From Haloglycomyces albus DSM 45210 (lineage in GTDB: Bacteria > Actinomycetota > Actinomycetes > Mycobacteriales > Micromonosporaceae): a stretch of 64,000 nucleotides of DNA. Positions 7,304-14,942 of this stretch are shown in pieces (the stretch's first letter is position 1; each line of letters opens with the position of its first letter). Below the pieces are notes generated by a model that saw only the letters and a program-made list of their open reading frames with translations, was not told the origin of the DNA and made no database searches. The DNA is taken from assembly GCF_000527155.1 (NCBI RefSeq), contig NZ_AZUQ01000001.1, positions 357,890 to 421,889 on the forward strand, read 5' to 3'. A program made the position numbers and the translations under genes.

Positions 7304-8550
7304 GCGCCGACACCCTCCGGTTTTCCGAAGACGACGACGGAATTGTTGCCGCCGAACGCGAGCCCGTTGTTCTGCACGACATTGACGTCCTTGCGAACGG
7401 CTTCGTTGGGGACACAGTCGACGTCGCATTCGGGATCGGTGCGACCGTGATTGATCGTCGGTGGTATGAAGCCCTCCGAGATCGCCAAGGCACAACCGAT
7501 GGCCGCCAAGGCGCTTGCCGCGCCCATGGTGTGACCGATCATGGATTTGACCGAGATCGTCGGTGGGCGCGCCTCTCCGTAGATCTGACGGATCGCGTTC
7601 GCCTCGGTGACGTCATTGGCTTGGGTGCCTGTGCCGTGCGCCGAGATGAAGTCGACCTTGTCGGGGCTGACCTGGGCGTCGTGCAGCGCGAGGTCCATGC
7701 ACGCGGCGATACTGTCCTCTTTGGGAGCCACGGGATGATGCGCGTCGCAATTGAGGCCGTAACCGAGCACTTCGCCGTAAATCGTGGCTCCGCGTCGCTG
7801 TGCCGACTCCAAGGTTTCCAGAACCAGGATTCCGGCGCCTTCGCCGGTGAGAATGCCTTCGCGGTCGACGTCGAAAGGGCGGCACCGACGGGGAGCGATG
7901 GTTCCCAGCCGGTAGAAGCCGGTGAACGTCTTACGGCACAGTGCGTCGGCGCCTCCGCACAGAGCGATGTCGGCCTCACCCGACCGTACGACGTCGTATC
8001 CGTATCCGATGGCGTAGTTTCCCGCCGCACAGGCGGTCGGCAGGGTCGCCGCTTCCGCACGAGACAGCTCCAGCTCTTGTGCGATCATTGTGGACAGACG
8101 AGTCGGGGAAATACGGGAGGCAACGTCCGGTTGCCAGTGTTCGTACGATTCCCGCACCTGTACGTCCGCGAGTTGATCCAGGTCCCGCGATTCTCCATCG
8201 GTGGTACCCACCGAAATAAGGACGTCTTTGTCACCCAGTTCGCCGTCCGACAAACCGGCGTGCCGCACGGCCAAGCGCGCGGCGGCCACCGCGAATTGAG
8301 TGGCGCGCCCCAGGCTTTCGATGTCGAGATTCTCGATGTGGTCGTCGGGACGAAAATCGTTGATCTCGCAGGCGTAGGAATGCTCGTAACCGGTCGTGTC
8401 GAACGATTCGATCGGTTTTGATCCGTCACTGCCGGACGCCAGTCCGTCGCGAAAGGCCTGGGCGCTGGTACCGATGCTGGACACCGGTCCGAGCCCGGTG
8501 ATCACCACCCGCTGGTCCGCTGGGCGTTCGGTCGGGGATTCTTCGCTCAT
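7300..8550 (-). CDS. FabF-like beta-ketoacyl-ACP synthase
   Basis: Encodes 416 residues, the most FabF-like of the five synthase-family proteins in the operon. Cys174 (PTACAAGN), His305 (SAHGTGT) and His340 (MIGHTMGAASA) form the active site; the NNGLAFGGNNS loop near the C terminus is standard. It is the second gene of the operon, 12 bases after the ACP, and is coupled to the next KS by ATGA. The role is presumably chain extension on the ACP; it could also be the KS alpha partner of one of the Cys-less proteins. Nothing shows a dedicated starter unit. Confidence 0.88.
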   Translation of the reverse strand: MSEESPTERPADQRVVITGLGPVSSIGTSAQAFRDGLASGSDGSKPIESFDTTGYEHSYACEINDFRPDDHIENLDIESLGRATQFAVAAARLAVRHAGLSDGELGDKDVLISVGTTDGESRDLDQLADVQVRESYEHWQPDVASRISPTRLSTMIAQELELSRAEAATLPTACAAGNYAIGYGYDVVRSGEADIALCGGADALCRKTFTGFYRLGTIAPRRCRPFDVDREGILTGEGAGILVLETLESAQRRGATIYGEVLGYGLNCDAHHPVAPKEDSIAACMDLALHDAQVSPDKVDFISAHGTGTQANDVTEANAIRQIYGEARPPTISVKSMIGHTMGAASALAAIGCALAISEGFIPPTINHGRTDPECDVDCVPNEAVRKDVNVVQNNGLAFGGNNSVVVFGKPEGVGA

Positions 8551-8562
8551 CGTCGGAGGGCC

Positions 8563-8835
8563 CTATTCGTTCGACGGAGCGGCGGAAACGACATCGTAGA
8601 TGCCGGCGAGGTTGACCATTTTGGTCATTTCCGATTGCGCGATCGTGATGTTGAAGGTCTTTTCCAGGGAGGCGACGATTTCAATGGCCAGCAAGGAGTC
8701 GGCGTCGTGGTCTTCCTTGAACAGGCTGGTCTCGGTTACCTCGTCAACGTCGAGCTCCAAGATTTCACAGATAAGAACCTTGATTTTGTCTTTCATGGCG
8801 GCATCCAAATCGAGCATGGCGAGCGCCTTTCTCAT
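8563..8835 (-). CDS. Acyl carrier protein
   Basis: Encodes 90 residues. The phosphopantetheine site is the DSL motif in DHDADSLLAIEIV, with Ser47, followed by the usual helix II and an acidic body. It is the only carrier protein visible and the first gene of the operon, so it probably serves all condensing enzymes. ATG 8835 is supported by AAGGAAA about 8 bases upstream; an internal ATG at 8817 also has a purine-rich upstream sequence. The ACP-first order, followed by KS genes, marks this as a dedicated carrier distinct from the housekeeping fatty-acid ACP, which is usually beside fabD/fabH. Confidence 0.9.
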   Translation of the reverse strand: MRKALAMLDLDAAMKDKIKVLICEILELDVDEVTETSLFKEDHDADSLLAIEIVASLEKTFNITIAQSEMTKMVNLAGIYDVVSAAPSNE

Positions 8836-8973
8836 GTGGGAGTTTCCTTAAACATGAGCAACGGTAATTTCGCCTTTCACGCAGCAACAATGCTTTGGCA
8901 TCTAACTGTCACCGAAAGCGAGCGAACGTCATCTACCTGCTAGTAGAACTGCGAGATCGCCACGCGGCCATAA

Positions 8974-9014
8974 AAATACGGGTATCGCCGTGCCACTCGG
9001 CGATACCCGTATTT
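8974..9014 (-). terminator. Rho-independent terminator of the regulator gene
   Basis: A perfect 17-base inverted repeat (8974-8990 and 8998-9014) with a 7-base loop lies 14 bases beyond the stop of the regulator at 9029. Read on the minus strand it is followed by a run of T, as expected for intrinsic termination. It insulates the regulator from the ACP-led operon downstream. The following stretch, 8836-8973, carries the presumed operon promoter, but no convincing -35/-10 pair is visible. Confidence 0.8.
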
Positions 9015-9028
9015 CGTTCCCCGGCCGG

Positions 9029-9784
9029 TCAGGTCAGCTGCGCGAGACGCCACGCCACCTGGAATCGAGTGTCCACGTCCAAGATCTCCATCAGGGTCGC
9101 CACATAGCGCCGATAGGTCCTTACCGACACATCAATGCGACGAGCGGCCACTTCGTCCAGACTCCCCTCTTTCAACTGACATATCACCTGTTGACACCGA
9201 GGGCTGGCGAGCGCCTTCTTCAATCTGCGGTAGCGTTCCGGGGTGAGTGAGAGGCGCCAATGACGCTCGAACAGGTCGCTCAGTGAGTGAATCAGTTCAG
9301 GTACTTCTACGGTGAATACCTGGCTGTACTCACCACCGGTACAGCTTTTGACAAGCGCGGTCTTTCCGTCGAAGATGGCGAATTCGGGTACCGGCTCCCA
9401 TGCGGTACGCGCATGGACCAGATCGGGTTTCAATTCCAAAGGGATCTCATCGCTCGTGCCAAGGAGGGAATCGTCAGGAACACAGAGTGTTCGAACCCGC
9501 GTTCCTGGATTCAATCGTCGCGCGAACTCCGCATTGTCACCGAGTTCGAGCTTCCATGACGGACGCACGACGAAGGTGAAGTCGACTTCCATCGGCATAC
9601 CCTTGCTATCCATATAGGATAGAATCTTCGAGAGTACGGACCGGTCGGCCCTTACATCCCCCACTCCGGAGGTCATATCGACGCCATCGCTTCCGATGAC
9701 GCGGTCAATCAGTGCGATGGCCTCTTGTAGATGCATGTTCATGTCATTCGAGAAAATCTGGTTCTCGGTATTCACAATATTCAA
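9029..9784 (-). CDS. LuxR-like helix-turn-helix transcriptional regulator
   Basis: Encodes 251 residues. The C-terminal 65 residues (about 185-250) look like a helix-turn-helix of the LuxR/FixJ kind: LKEGSLDEVAARRIDVSVRT is the turn region and YRRYVATLMEILDV the recognition and following helix. The preceding segment DLFERHWRLSLT occurs in actinobacterial regulators with a phospholipase-D-like or TrmB-like sensor part. No receiver Asp site or Walker motif is seen. Because it is read toward the polyketide operon and is the nearest upstream gene, it is the likely pathway-specific regulator; ligand unknown. The strong terminator after it shows separate transcription. Confidence 0.7.
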   Translation of the reverse strand: MNIVNTENQIFSNDMNMHLQEAIALIDRVIGSDGVDMTSGVGDVRADRSVLSKILSYMDSKGMPMEVDFTFVVRPSWKLELGDNAEFARRLNPGTRVRTLCVPDDSLLGTSDEIPLELKPDLVHARTAWEPVPEFAIFDGKTALVKSCTGGEYSQVFTVEVPELIHSLSDLFERHWRLSLTPERYRRLKKALASPRCQQVICQLKEGSLDEVAARRIDVSVRTYRRYVATLMEILDVDTRFQVAWRLAQLT

Positions 9785-10069
9785 CCTGATCGATCTGTGG
9801 CTACTGAAATGACGGATTCTCTAGGGGTTCCGACCATTCCAGGTTAGAGCTGGTGAACGACTACACACATCATTCGACGGCATGCGCGCCAACCCCATTC
9901 TCACATACCTCAACCAGGGAAAAGACCTATTGGAATACCACTAAATCAACGCGAAGACGCGCAATGGACACGCACTGTTCAAGAGAAAATCAATGACAGG
10001 TTCCTGACACGGCTGTCAGTACCCGACTCCACACAAAATCTGCTATTATGTTGCCTCACAACGAAAAAA
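9785..10069. other. Intergenic, no gene seen
   Basis: About 285 bases of AT-richer sequence between the regulator and the DinB-like gene, both on the minus strand. It should contain the regulator's promoter. No open frame with a ribosome-binding site and no RNA gene is seen. Confidence 0.6.
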
Positions 10070-10091
10070 GGGGCGGTATCGATACCGCCCC
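10070..10091 (-). terminator. Terminator of the DinB-like gene
   Basis: Perfect 11-base inverted repeat (10070-10080 with 10081-10091) followed on the minus strand by six T residues, 17 bases past the stop at 10108. The loop must form from the central bases. Confidence 0.8.
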
Positions 10092-10107
10092 GATCCGAAT
10101 GTTCGAT

Positions 10108-10632
10108 CTAGCTGCTTGTCGCGCCGTCGATGCGCTCACGCAGGAAATCGGCGTGGCCACAGTGGCGAGCGTACTCTTCGATCATGTGGATGTAGACCCA
10201 CCGCAGATTGACCGTCGCGATCGTCGTCCGCACGTCCTTGTCGAGGTCGTACTTAGCGGCGCTGTCGCGCGCCTGCTCCACTGCCTTGTCAAAGAGCTTC
10301 CACACGTCCTCAGCAGGCAGGCCGTCCAGGTCGTTGAAATCGGCGTCGAAATCCTCTTCCTGTGTGAAGGTCTTCTGCGCCGCCAAGTCTTGCTGGTCCA
10401 GCAGTACACAGAACCACCACTTCTCCACGTCGGCCATGTGCCGCACGAGCCCCAGAAGTGAGATGGTGGAGGGATCGACATTGCGCTGTTTGAGCTGGTC
10501 GGGGTCGAGCCCGGTGCACTTTTTCAACAACTCGGCACGAAAATAATCGAGATAGTTTTCCAACAAGGCACGCTCGCCCAGGTCGCCGGAAAATACATTT
10601 GGTTGGTCTATTTCAGGTGCTGTCCATGTCAT
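10108..10632 (-). CDS. DinB-family (DUF664-like) metal-dependent protein
   Basis: Encodes 174 residues, all helical, with the four-helix-bundle pattern of actinobacterial DinB/DUF664 proteins. Candidate metal-ligand His residues are in LVRHMADVEKWW and in YIHMIEEYARHCGHADFLRE, the latter being the family's hallmark C-terminal motif. Members include mycothiol- or bacillithiol-dependent S-transferases and uncharacterised proteins. It is cytoplasmic and monocistronic, with its own terminator and a short upstream gap to a lipoprotein gene. A specific substrate cannot be assigned. Confidence 0.8.
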   Translation of the reverse strand: MTWTAPEIDQPNVFSGDLGERALLENYLDYFRAELLKKCTGLDPDQLKQRNVDPSTISLLGLVRHMADVEKWWFCVLLDQQDLAAQKTFTQEEDFDADFNDLDGLPAEDVWKLFDKAVEQARDSAAKYDLDKDVRTTIATVNLRWVYIHMIEEYARHCGHADFLRERIDGATSS

Positions 10633-10674
10633 CCCAACAGCCTAATCCGTACCTCCGACATCGGCATTCAGATT

Positions 10675-11208
10675 TCAGTCCTCCTCCGACGGAGTGACAC
10701 CGACCGCCGGTTCCACCCATTCGTCCTCATCGGGGTCTTCAAAACAGTCGGTGCTGACGGCGATGTTGATCGTCTCGGAATCAGGTTGCCGAGTGGCAAT
10801 ATACTGCGCGCCGTCGGCCTCCACTTGAACTGTCGCATAACCTGACTCACCCCAGAATATCCCATTGTCGCTGTCCCGATATCCGAGTTCGTCGGTCCAC
10901 AACTCATGGACGTTTTCCACTACCGTCTCGGAGGTACCAGGTTCAACGGTAACGGAATAGCGGGCCACCATCCGATACGTCACGACTTCCTCATCGGGAC
11001 ACGTCTGCTGGACGGTTTCCAGGAACTCCAAATCCGCGATCTCCGCCGTTTCGATGTCGGCGATCGCCTCGTCTCCCAACACCAGCACCTCGTCGATCGC
11101 TTCCCGCTTCGGCTTGACCTCGGTGGTACAGGCCGTCAGCGCCAGAAGCACAAGCGCACCAGCCAGTACGATCGTCGTGTTTCGCACTGGTGTATTCATC
11201 AAACCCAT
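10675..11208 (-). CDS. Hypothetical lipoprotein
   Basis: Encodes 177 residues (174 if ATG 11199 is used). The N terminus has a positively charged start, a hydrophobic stretch (TIVLAGALVLLA) and the lipobox LTAC, so it should be exported and lipid-anchored at Cys26 of the longer form. The mature part has two further Cys residues (QTCPDEE and STDCFEDP) that could form a disulfide. No enzymatic motif is recognised. It is transcribed alone or with the downstream DinB-like gene, 42 bases away. Confidence 0.6.
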   Translation of the reverse strand: MGLMNTPVRNTTIVLAGALVLLALTACTTEVKPKREAIDEVLVLGDEAIADIETAEIADLEFLETVQQTCPDEEVVTYRMVARYSVTVEPGTSETVVENVHELWTDELGYRDSDNGIFWGESGYATVQVEADGAQYIATRQPDSETINIAVSTDCFEDPDEDEWVEPAVGVTPSEED

Positions 11209-11419
11209 AGGTACTCAGAATACCGTGTGTCATCCAAGCGATTATCCCGCATCCAATACCGCGAAACGAGCCCTGCACCTCATGGGCCGTGCCGCATCGA
11301 CGCGACCACGACCGGATCATCGATCATCGCTATAAACTGATGACGATCGATCCGCGTGACTGTGGCTGGCGCGAAAACGTAGTATGAATTGAGAGGCCAC
11401 CACGGAAGGGAGCCCGATC

Positions 11420-12043
11420 ATGAAAACGGTTAAGACCCTCGCGGATCTACGCCACCACTGGGATAAGCACGCCGACACCTACGACCGTCAAATCACCTGG
11501 GCCGAACGGAAGTTCTTCGGCGGAACCCGATCCTGGATTGGGAATCACTCCAGTGGTCATACCTTGGAAGTTGCGATCGGAACCGGCCTCAATATCCCGC
11601 ACTATCCGTCCGACGTTGACCTCACCGGCGTTGAGCTGAGCCCACGCATGCTGGAAATCGCTCAGAACCGCGCCGCCCAGGCTTCCCTTCGCACGGACCT
11701 GCGGATCGGTGACGCTCAGAAGCTCGAATTCGCGGATGACACGTTCGATACCGCCGTCTGCACGTTTTCCCTGTGCACCATTCCCGACGACCGAGCCGCA
11801 GTCAATGAGATGATCCGTGTACTTAAGCCCGGGGGTCTCCTTTTGCTCGCCGATCACGTTGTTTCCACGTCATGGTGGGTCCGTGCGCTGCAATGGACGA
11901 TCGAACGCTTTTCCATTCCCTTCGCGGGTGAGTACTTCCGTCGGCGCCCCATGCGATACGTCAAAGAAGCGGGATTGACCATCGAACAGCACGCCAGATT
12001 CAAACGCGGGCTGATCGAACGAGTAGCGGCGAGAAAGCCTTGA
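11420..12043 (+). CDS. Class I SAM-dependent methyltransferase
   Basis: Encodes 207 residues with the Rossmann methyltransferase motifs: motif I LEVAIGTGLN near residues 49-58, an acidic strand-2 end (GVELSPRMLEIA), IGDAQKLEF, and motif post-II FDTAVCTFSLCTIPD. It resembles UbiE/phosphatidylethanolamine N-methyltransferase-like enzymes. The C-terminal part is basic and lacks a membrane segment. A purine-rich site (GGAAGGGAG) lies just before ATG 11420. It stands alone between opposing genes, and no substrate can be inferred from context. Confidence 0.8.
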   Translation: MKTVKTLADLRHHWDKHADTYDRQITWAERKFFGGTRSWIGNHSSGHTLEVAIGTGLNIPHYPSDVDLTGVELSPRMLEIAQNRAAQASLRTDLRIGDAQKLEFADDTFDTAVCTFSLCTIPDDRAAVNEMIRVLKPGGLLLLADHVVSTSWWVRALQWTIERFSIPFAGEYFRRRPMRYVKEAGLTIEQHARFKRGLIERVAARKP

Positions 12044-12210
12044 ACGATTGACGAGTCGGTTAATGATTTCGACGGTGTATCACAGGTGTAGGCCGCGAAC
12101 GTATCGTTGGATGGTCCTCGGTTCCCGTCGACTTACGCATATACCTTGCACTTGCAACAGTTGAAAGTGGATGTTATTGTGTCAACTAGTTGCTTAGATG
12201 GAAGGCCAAG

Positions 12211-12624
12211 ATGGAGCGATCAATGTCCCCCGCAGAGCAATTGGCGGCTGTGGAAAACGCACCGACACTATCCAAGAGCCCCAGCGTCCGAGTCAAGACA
12301 GCCAACACTGTCGGTATCCTTATCCTCTACATAGCCTATTGCGCCTCGTTCGCCTATGAGGCGTCCCTCTCGGTGGCGATCGGGCTCACGGCCCTGACCT
12401 GGCTTGTACAGATGTTGCTGGTGCGACTCGTGGGCTCCTATGATTCGGGGCGACGGAGGTCCTCCCGTTTCGAAGAAGGGCTGTTCTATCTGTCAATTGT
12501 CCAGGCCATGGTCCCGATTACCATGAGAGACACAGCCGAAGGGCTGTTCCCAAATGGAGCTCTCATCGCTGCCGCTCCTACGGCTGTCACCGTCGCGTAC
12601 GTCCTCTTTCGATGGAGGCGATAA
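12211..12624 (+). CDS. Small membrane protein, partner of a winged-helix regulator
   Basis: Encodes 137 residues with hydrophobic segments at about 34-72 (two helices, VGILILYIAYCASFAYE and LSVAIGLTALTWLVQMLLV) and about 90-130, giving three or four membrane helices. Two starts are possible: ATG 12211 with GGAAGG upstream, and ATG 12223 with GGAG upstream. The stop lies one base before the GTG of the HTH gene. Such membrane-protein/MarR-like pairs are common in actinobacteria, usually with the regulator controlling the pair. No transport motif is recognised. Confidence 0.6.
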   Translation: MERSMSPAEQLAAVENAPTLSKSPSVRVKTANTVGILILYIAYCASFAYEASLSVAIGLTALTWLVQMLLVRLVGSYDSGRRRSSRFEEGLFYLSIVQAMVPITMRDTAEGLFPNGALIAAAPTAVTVAYVLFRWRR

Positions 12625-12625
12625 G

Positions 12626-12928
12626 GTGTCTGAGCAACCTCACACCCGCCTGACCAACGTTATCCACTCTCCTACCCGTTTGGCAGTACTCGGTGCGCTG
12701 CGGGGTGTGGGGCAAGTTAATTTCGCCGACTTGCGGAATTCCCTCGAGTTGACAGATTCCGACCTCTCCCGCCAATTGAAAATTCTTGAAGAAGAGGGCT
12801 TGGTCGATATCACTAAGTATCGAGAGAAACGAAAACCGGTGACAAGGATCAGGCTCTCTGAATCAGGCCGCGAACGTTTCGATGAGTACCTCGCAGAGCT
12901 CAGAAAGGTTGTCAACACGTCACTGTAA
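12626..12928 (+). CDS. Winged-helix transcriptional regulator (HTH_34/MarR-like)
   Basis: Encodes 100 residues, essentially one winged helix: HSPTRLAVLGALRGVGQVNF, then FADLRNSLELTDSDLSRQLKILEEEGLV as the helix-turn-helix, and KKxVTRIRLSESG-like wing residues (KRKPVTRIRLSESGRERF). This size and pattern fit the HTH_34 family of small dimeric repressors. GTG 12626 is chosen because GGAGG sits 8 bases upstream, at the end of the membrane-protein gene. It likely autoregulates the two-gene operon. Confidence 0.8.
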   Translation: MSEQPHTRLTNVIHSPTRLAVLGALRGVGQVNFADLRNSLELTDSDLSRQLKILEEEGLVDITKYREKRKPVTRIRLSESGRERFDEYLAELRKVVNTSL

Positions 12929-12933
12929 CAGCG

Positions 12934-12963
12934 AACGTGGGGCCCCAAGGGAGACCCCACGTT
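12934..12963. terminator. Inverted repeat between convergent genes
   Basis: Nine-base perfect arms (12934-12942 and 12955-12963) lie six bases past the regulator stop and about 30 bases from the stop of the opposing secreted-protein gene. It lacks a T-run on either side, so termination is plausible but not proven. Confidence 0.5.
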
Positions 12964-12976
12964 GGACAGCGATTTA

Positions 12977-13002
12977 GAGGTTAAGACTTGAGGTTAAGAC
13001 TT
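12977..13002. repeat. 13-base tandem duplication spanning a stop codon
   Basis: The unit at 12977-12989 is repeated exactly at 12990-13002. The second unit contains the stop codon of the secreted-protein gene, so a recent slippage or duplication at the 3' end of that gene is likely. Confidence 0.75.
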
Positions 13003-13572
13003 GAAAGCACAGTAGATGGACCCGGCGGCGAGTCCTGCTGCCAATCCGACAACTCCACCCTTAACGCCAACTTTGAGCCCGCGCTTTGCGGCTTCTTTGG
13101 AAATCAGCTTGGCAGCTTCCTTCCACTTTTTGTCTTCCAAGTAGTCAGCGATCTTGTTGAAGACAGCGGTTGGACCGCCGAAGAGCCCACCGAATCCGAT
13201 CTTATCCAGTAGACACATCGCATAGCTCTTAGCACTACGCAGGCTTACAGTTCCGTCCTGCTTATCCTGGCGCTCATTCTCCTCGATTTGATCGAGCTGT
13301 ACTTGCACGGCATCTGCGAACTCCGCACCAAACCTATCGACAGCTTTCTGGTATTCGAACGTTCCATTTGCATTAGTCAGGCTGCCGCTATGAATGTACT
13401 CAAGGTAGGCTGCCAACTCATAGATCTGATCTTCGGACACCTCATCGGTTGATTCCACAGCTGTGGCCGGACTGGACAAGCCAGTCGCCAAAGCGAGACC
13501 ACATATTACAGAGACCGCGAGCAGAAATATTTGCCGCAGCCGATTCGGGGAGGATATCATTGCAGTTTCCAC
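12994..13572 (-). CDS. Small secreted protein, possibly bacteriocin-like
   Basis: Encodes 192 residues. A signal peptide (RLRQIFLLAVSVICGLALA, then ATAVES as cleavage region) is followed by an acidic helical part (about 45-105) and a C-terminal part rich in Lys, Ala and Gly: KKWKEAAKLISKEAAKR then a glycine-rich hydrophobic segment (VVGLAAGLAAGSIYC). Two Cys residues (MCLLDKIG and IYCAF) could bridge this domain. A charged amphipathic helix beside a hydrophobic one is seen in some secreted bacteriocins, but no named family is recognised with certainty. GTG 13572 is chosen for AAAGGAA seven bases upstream; ATG 13560 is an alternative. Convergent with the regulator gene. Confidence 0.55.
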   Translation of the reverse strand: METAMISSPNRLRQIFLLAVSVICGLALATGLSSPATAVESTDEVSEDQIYELAAYLEYIHSGSLTNANGTFEYQKAVDRFGAEFADAVQVQLDQIEENERQDKQDGTVSLRSAKSYAMCLLDKIGFGGLFGGPTAVFNKIADYLEDKKWKEAAKLISKEAAKRGLKVGVKGGVVGLAAGLAAGSIYCAFKS

Positions 13573-13810
13573 TGGCGAATTCCTTTCATCTGGACACAGT
13601 GGTGCACTGCCCACTGACTTTGGGGGTCTGTGGGCATGGCTGTTCGGCGGCCACGTATTTGCCTGTTCGTGGCCGCCGGACCTTGCGAAGAGAATCATAC
13701 AGTTAGGTAGTATGTACGAAACGACTTCTACCACTGCATGTTACATCATCACTTGAAGCATTAAGTAATCGGGAAGTGCACCGCCCCAATAGCTCTGTTC
13801 GCCAAGACCC

Positions 13811-14140
13811 CTACTGCGCAATCGTATTGTTATCCTTGGATTCAAATATCGGATTCTTGTTACTTTTATCGGTGTAATTAAGATTGAAAGGGCGAGTTGG
13901 CTCCAATAAGATGCGATCACGCGAAATTGCGACTATAAAGAATCTGTGGACACTATAGCGATTTAATTGGGAACTTATCCCGTCGAACACGTCATTGGCA
14001 GTTCGACACTTCATATACTCGGGGTTGTACTCTTGCAGTAATGATTCGCACGATCGACCCGAACCCGACATCCATAGTAAATGCAACTTTTTCCACGGCG
14101 ACGCTGTGGAGTTACGGTGAGATTCGTCGGACTGCCGCAC
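13811..14140 (-). CDS. Hypothetical, doubtful small ORF
   Basis: An open frame of 109 residues in AT-richer DNA. It has a plausible hydrophobic strand (HRFFIVAISRDRILL) and ends in a polar tail, but no ribosome-binding site is evident and no family is recognised. It overlaps another frame at 14011-14361; together they could be remnants of one gene split by a frameshift. Treat as unproven. Confidence 0.25.
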   Translation of the reverse strand: MRQSDESHRNSTASPWKKLHLLWMSGSGRSCESLLQEYNPEYMKCRTANDVFDGISSQLNRYSVHRFFIVAISRDRILLEPTRPFNLNYTDKSNKNPIFESKDNNTIAQ

Positions 14141-14361
14141 AATGACAGGGAATTGTTCCAGTACAAAACAATCGAAGAACCAGGGGTGTACTCTCCAACA
14201 GCTAACGCAGTATAAACACCATCTGCACCCACCTCGTTGGCTACCGAACTGCCCGCCCTAGTCTGGCGCTTGCGACGGCAAACCGTGAGATGACGAGACA
14301 GCCACCCCACCACAGACCGATTGATGAGTAGGATGGCGGAGCATAAAACACCGGATTTCAT
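14011..14361 (-). CDS. Hypothetical, doubtful ORF with signal-like N terminus
   Basis: An open frame of 116 residues. The start MKSGVLCSAILLINRSVVGW could be a weak signal sequence, and the rest is basic. It lacks a clear ribosome-binding site and overlaps the frame at 13811-14140 for 130 bases. If a single base was gained or lost near 14100, the two would join into a secreted protein of about 180 residues. Composition differs from the flanking high-GC genes. Confidence 0.22.
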   Translation of the reverse strand: MKSGVLCSAILLINRSVVGWLSRHLTVCRRKRQTRAGSSVANEVGADGVYTALAVGEYTPGSSIVLYWNNSLSLCGSPTNLTVTPQRRRGKSCIYYGCRVRVDRANHYCKSTTPSI

Positions 14362-14476
14362 AGAACACTCTGGAAGACATAATTTGAGTTGTAACTACAT
14401 CTTCTTCCCGGAAGATCGCTTACAGGATAGACTTTAATGCCGTACCATACTTGGTATCGAATAGATGTCGATACGA

Positions 14477-14761
14477 TCATGGTAGTTCACTATAGTAGAT
14501 CATTTTTTCTAGGCAATCCCGAACAAACTCGGCCTCCTCTGGAGAAAAGTTTGTACGTTCGTCGAACTTAACGGTTGCGTACATTTCTTCTATGCCATCT
14601 ATAAGATCCCATAGCTCTTCTCGATATTGAAATGAATCGTCTTCATCCATTAGACTTTTCATATCAAGGGGAAATGAATTGAAGTCCCTCATATGTTTAT
14701 GTGAGTATTTGATCCGAGCAATCAAATTGCCCCGAGCGCTGTTTTCCGGGTCAATAATCAC
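14477..14761 (-). CDS. Small acidic hypothetical protein
   Basis: Encodes 94 residues starting at GTG 14761, preceded by GGGGAG at a short distance. It is acidic and helical (YREELWDLIDGIEEMYATVKF and PEEAEFVRDCLEKMIYY), without signal peptide or membrane helix. Small acidic soluble proteins in such regions are often immunity proteins or antitoxins, but nothing here proves this. It lies in AT-richer DNA between a possible bacteriocin-like gene and the LamG-like gene. Confidence 0.5.
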   Translation of the reverse strand: MIIDPENSARGNLIARIKYSHKHMRDFNSFPLDMKSLMDEDDSFQYREELWDLIDGIEEMYATVKFDERTNFSPEEAEFVRDCLEKMIYYSELP

Positions 14762-14887
14762 TGTCTCCCCAAAAGTCTTCCTGCTACTGGAACCACATTC
14801 GCCTCGGTATGGATTTCAAGTGTCCGTATGGTCTGGCTGCAGTGCGGCATAACATTACCCATCGACAACGGGCCTGAAGTTGACAAG

Positions 14888-14926
14888 AACGGGTGTTAGG
14901 GAGAGACGACTCCCCTAACACCCGTT
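14888..14926 (-). terminator. Terminator of the LamG-like gene
   Basis: Fourteen-base arms (14888-14901 and 14913-14926) pair perfectly, and flanking bases can extend the stem with a one-base bulge. It lies 17 bases beyond the stop at 14943 on the minus strand. The tail is only moderately T-rich. Confidence 0.7.
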
Positions 14927-14942
14927 TCATAATCGTTATCCT

